The translations under genes and the position numbers were made by a program. Below the pieces are notes generated by a model that saw only the letters and a list, made by a program, of their open reading frames with translations, did no database searches and had not been told where the DNA came from. A stretch of 64,000 bases of DNA, from assembly GCF_007754425.1 (NCBI RefSeq), contig NZ_CP037452.1, positions 1,996,664 to 2,060,663 of the forward strand, read 5' to 3'. Source of the stretch: Gimesia fumaroli (lineage in GTDB: Bacteria > Planctomycetota > Planctomycetia > Planctomycetales > Planctomycetaceae). Positions 61,515-64,000 of the stretch are shown here, piece by piece; position 1 is the first letter of the stretch, and each line of letters opens with the position of its first letter.

Positions 61515-64000
61515 TCAGTCGATGAAAAAGAATTCGTTACTCGTCAGCAGTACTTTGGCGAGCCCCGTCCACGCTGCCTGGTTTGCTGTCGCAGAATCCT
61601 GCGGTTGTTCTTTCAGAATCTGCGCGCGGTATGCGTGCAGAGTATGTAAAAATTCAACCAGTTCTTCCGGTGTGGGATTCCGTGAAAAGGCGATCTGGAA
61701 CGCGGTCTGGATCTGTTTTTCTTCGGTTTGGTCTAATTGCAATATGCGTTTTCCGAATGCGTCTGCGAGTTTGGGAAGAAAAGGCGAATTCATCAGATAG
61801 AGTGCTTGTGTGGGGAGATTGGAACTGGTACGCGTTCCCGTGGTTTCGTTCGTATCCGGTCCATTAAACAAGCCAAGAAACGGGTGCTTAAACAGGCGTT
61901 GTGTCATCAGATACACGCTCCGTTTTTGGGACGGGTAAACTTTGTGGAACGGTCCATTCAGACTGTAGCCTTTTTTATGCCAGGGGATGAAGGGATGCGG
62001 GCCGCCTGGTTCACGGTCCAGTTTACCCGAGACAAACAACATCGCATCGCGAATCGATTCCGCATCGAGTCGTCGGCGGGCATATTTCCAGAGATAAACG
62101 TTTTCCGGATCGCGCTGGCTGTTTTCCTTGATGTCATTGCTGTCCAGTCGATAGACGCGGCTGAGCATCATCTGGCGATGCAGCGCCTTAAGCGACCATT
62201 GTTGTTTGATCAATTGATTGGCCAGATAATCGAGTAGTTCGGGATGCGAAGGAGCGGCTCCCAGTACACCGAAATTATCGACGGTTTTAACCAGCCCTTG
62301 TCCGAAGTGATGATACCAGAGTCGGTTGACGATCACGCGGGCCGTTAACGGATGCTCGGCTGCGGTAATCCAGTTGGCAAGTTCTTCGCGCCCGGATCGT
62401 TTCTGATCTAAATCCGGTTTGGTTTTGGAGATCACGCTGATGAACTGGCGCGGCACAACATCGCCGGGAGTTTCCGGATTGCCACGGCGATGCAGTTTCG
62501 CATGGTGCGGTTTCCCGTCGATGACGGCATACAACATCTCTGCCGGGGGCTGTTTGACGAGTCTGGCTTTTTCTTTTTTCAACCAGGGTAAGCCGTGTTC
62601 CATCAGTTCGCGGAATTTTCCTTTGTGAGAGGCCAGCAGTTTTTGCCGCCGTGCTTCGAGTTTTTCGGTCGGTTGCCCGTTTTTCTTTGCCTGTTTGATT
62701 TTGGCAGCGACCTGTTTGTATTCTTCGAGCGTTGGTTTGAGCCAGGGGCGGAAGTGGTTTCGAATCTGATGTTGATACTGGCTGAGTAGATCCCAGTATT
62801 CGTCGATTTTCTGTTGTGAATCCGGATCATTTTCCGCGGCGACGAGTTGTGTGGGCGAGGGTTCGTTGGACGCGCCCATGGTCGGGTAGAGCGTGCTTTC
62901 AAAGATGCCGTACAAACCGTAATAATCGGTGGCGAGCATCGGATCGAATTTATGATCGTGACAGCGGGCACATTTGAGTGTGACGCCCATGATGCCGCGA
63001 CCGATGGTGTCGATCGTATCGTCAATGGTCAGGTGCTGGTCTTCATATCGCGTATTGCCAAACCGGCGGGAGAGGGCGATAAAACCGGTCGCGATTTTGA
63101 GCTGCCGGGCACGTTCTGGATCGTCTTCCTGTTTCGCCAGAATATCGCCGGCCAACTGGGCCTGCAGAAACTGATCATAGGGGAGGTCATCGTTGAATGC
63201 ATCAATCACCCAGTTGCGGTAGAGATAAGCATCGGGAATCGGAAAGTCTCCGACATCTCCTTGAGTGTCGGCATAGCGTGCGACGTCCAGCCAGTGACGG
63301 CCCCAGCGTTCGCCATACGCGGGTGATGCCAACAGGCGATCGACGACTTTGGAAAAAGCTTTTCGATCATTGTCAGGGTCATTCAGAAAATGACTTACTT
63401 CTTCAGGAGTTGGGGGCAGGCCGGTCAGGTCGAAGGTGGCCCGACGGATCAGCGTCCGCCGGGACGCCAGGGGGGCGGGCGTGAGTTGTTCTTTTTCCAG
63501 TCGCTCGAAGATAAAGCGATCGATGGGCGAAGCGGCCCACTCTTGATTGTTGACTTTTGGCGGCGCAACCGACTGACGCGGCAGGAAACACCAGTGCGAT
63601 GTGGTCAGTGGCTCGGTTTTCTTCGCCTGAGATGTGGTCAGTGGTTTGACTTTTTCTTCAGGCCAGGGGGCGCCCCATTCGATCCATTGTTTGAAATGCT
63701 GAATGGTTTTTGCACTCAGTTTATCATCCTCATCAGGAGGCATCTTGAGTGCTTTGTGAGTGCGTTGGATGGATTGATACAAGAGACTTTCTTGAGGTTT
63801 ACCGGGGATGATGGCTGGCCCGAATTCGCCCCCTTTGATGAACGCCGATCGGGAATTGACGGCGAGACTGCTTTCCGCGTCGGCATCGCCTGTATGACAG
63901 TCGGCACATTGTTCGATCAATACGGGTCGAATATGTAACTCAAAAAATTCGATCTGACTGGCAGGGGGTTTCGCTGGTTCGGCTGCAGAGAGCGCGCTCG
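61515..64000 (-). CDS. PSCyt1-DUF1549-DUF1553 protein, 5' end beyond the window
   Basis: About 827 residues are visible; the frame continues through the right edge (start ...SALSAAEPAKPPASQ), so the signal peptide lies outside. A TTG at 63920 is not the start. PSCyt1: LIEQCADCHTGDAD (CxxCH) with later KMPPDED Met. DUF1549: TLIRRATFDLTGLPPTPEEV, RWGRHWLDVARYADTQG, and the second heme-like CARCHDHKFDP. DUF1553: LANWITAAEHPLTARVIVN, GVLGAAPSHPELLDYLA, and MLSRVYRLDS. Unlike the 53-kb paralogue, the beta-rich insert between DUF1549 and DUF1553 is replaced by a charged helical region (IKQAKKNGQPTEKLEARRQK). Secreted redox protein of unknown reaction. Confidence 0.9.
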   Translation of the reverse strand, partial: SALSAAEPAKPPASQIEFFELHIRPVLIEQCADCHTGDADAESSLAVNSRSAFIKGGEFGPAIIPGKPQESLLYQSIQRTHKALKMPPDEDDKLSAKTIQHFKQWIEWGAPWPEEKVKPLTTSQAKKTEPLTTSHWCFLPRQSVAPPKVNNQEWAASPIDRFIFERLEKEQLTPAPLASRRTLIRRATFDLTGLPPTPEEVSHFLNDPDNDRKAFSKVVDRLLASPAYGERWGRHWLDVARYADTQGDVGDFPIPDAYLYRNWVIDAFNDDLPYDQFLQAQLAGDILAKQEDDPERARQLKIATGFIALSRRFGNTRYEDQHLTIDDTIDTIGRGIMGVTLKCARCHDHKFDPMLATDYYGLYGIFESTLYPTMGASNEPSPTQLVAAENDPDSQQKIDEYWDLLSQYQHQIRNHFRPWLKPTLEEYKQVAAKIKQAKKNGQPTEKLEARRQKLLASHKGKFRELMEHGLPWLKKEKARLVKQPPAEMLYAVIDGKPHHAKLHRRGNPETPGDVVPRQFISVISKTKPDLDQKRSGREELANWITAAEHPLTARVIVNRLWYHHFGQGLVKTVDNFGVLGAAPSHPELLDYLANQLIKQQWSLKALHRQMMLSRVYRLDSNDIKENSQRDPENVYLWKYARRRLDAESIRDAMLFVSGKLDREPGGPHPFIPWHKKGYSLNGPFHKVYPSQKRSVYLMTQRLFKHPFLGLFNGPDTNETTGTRTSSNLPTQALYLMNSPFLPKLADAFGKRILQLDQTEEKQIQTAFQIAFSRNPTPEELVEFLHTLHAYRAQILKEQPQDSATANQAAWTGLAKVLLTSNEFFFID

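Overview
The window comes from a planctomycete, most likely of the Gimesia/Planctomyces type (inference from gene content; no 16S gene is present). The diagnostic families are two DUF1559 prepilin-like proteins each followed by a small lipoprotein, two DUF1549/DUF1553 proteins with planctomycete-type cytochrome c modules, two DUF1501 proteins, a planctomycete-style c-type-cytochrome-rich respiratory operon, and many secreted proteins. No rRNA, tRNA, CRISPR array, transposase or prophage gene was recognised.

Layout. 1-4.2 kb: end of a VOC protein, then a minus-strand cassette gpgP - gpgS - GH13_18 phosphorylase for making and phosphorolysing glucosylglycerate. 4.5-14.5 kb: secreted LamG/TIM-barrel protein, an unknown membrane/TPR gene pair, DUF1559 plus lipoprotein, a seven-heme cytochrome and a small secreted protein. 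14.6-17.7 kb: an AAA ATPase plus VWA protein pair. 17.9-23 kb: a regulatory and stress block with a PAS histidine kinase with a degenerate receiver, a small protein overlapping csrA, Hsp20, a BON protein, a rhodanese and a NarL-type response regulator. 23.3-29.2 kb: SelA-like PLP enzyme, SelO, a nested palindromic repeat element, MsrB, a SABATH-type methyltransferase and a small helical protein. 29.6-32.7 kb: a minus-strand run of Y-family polymerase, SRAP-like protein, solute-binding lipoprotein and macrodomain, overlapping or closely spaced. 32.9-34 kb: a second sensor kinase with a degenerate receiver.

34.5-42.4 kb: a respiratory operon on the minus strand: oxidase subunit II with heme c, fused subunits I+III, CtaG, a two-helix peptide, Rieske protein, and a b6-type cytochrome b fused to cytochrome c, followed by an FMN glutamate-synthase-like protein. 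This is a complete quinol-to-oxygen chain in one transcription unit. 42.7-49.4 kb: beta-lactamase-fold hydrolase, secreted alpha/beta hydrolase, heavy-metal P-type ATPase, ZIP protein, MauG/CcpA-type diheme peroxidase. 49.6-51 kb: an ABC exporter that looks broken by an internal deletion. 51.3-52.9 kb: second DUF1559/lipoprotein pair. 53.3-64 kb: two DUF1549/1553 - DUF1501 cassettes (one with an alpha/beta hydrolase) flanking a squalene-cyclase-like repeat protein; the last gene runs off the right edge.

The most unusual signals are the polymerase/SRAP-like/macrodomain cluster with a palindrome at its promoter, the two kinases whose receiver phosphoacceptor is replaced (Asp to Glu, Asp to Thr), the palindromic element at 26.35-26.61 kb, the overlapping orf-csrA pair, and the bacterial SABATH methyltransferase. 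All functional statements are from reading motifs; no database search was run.
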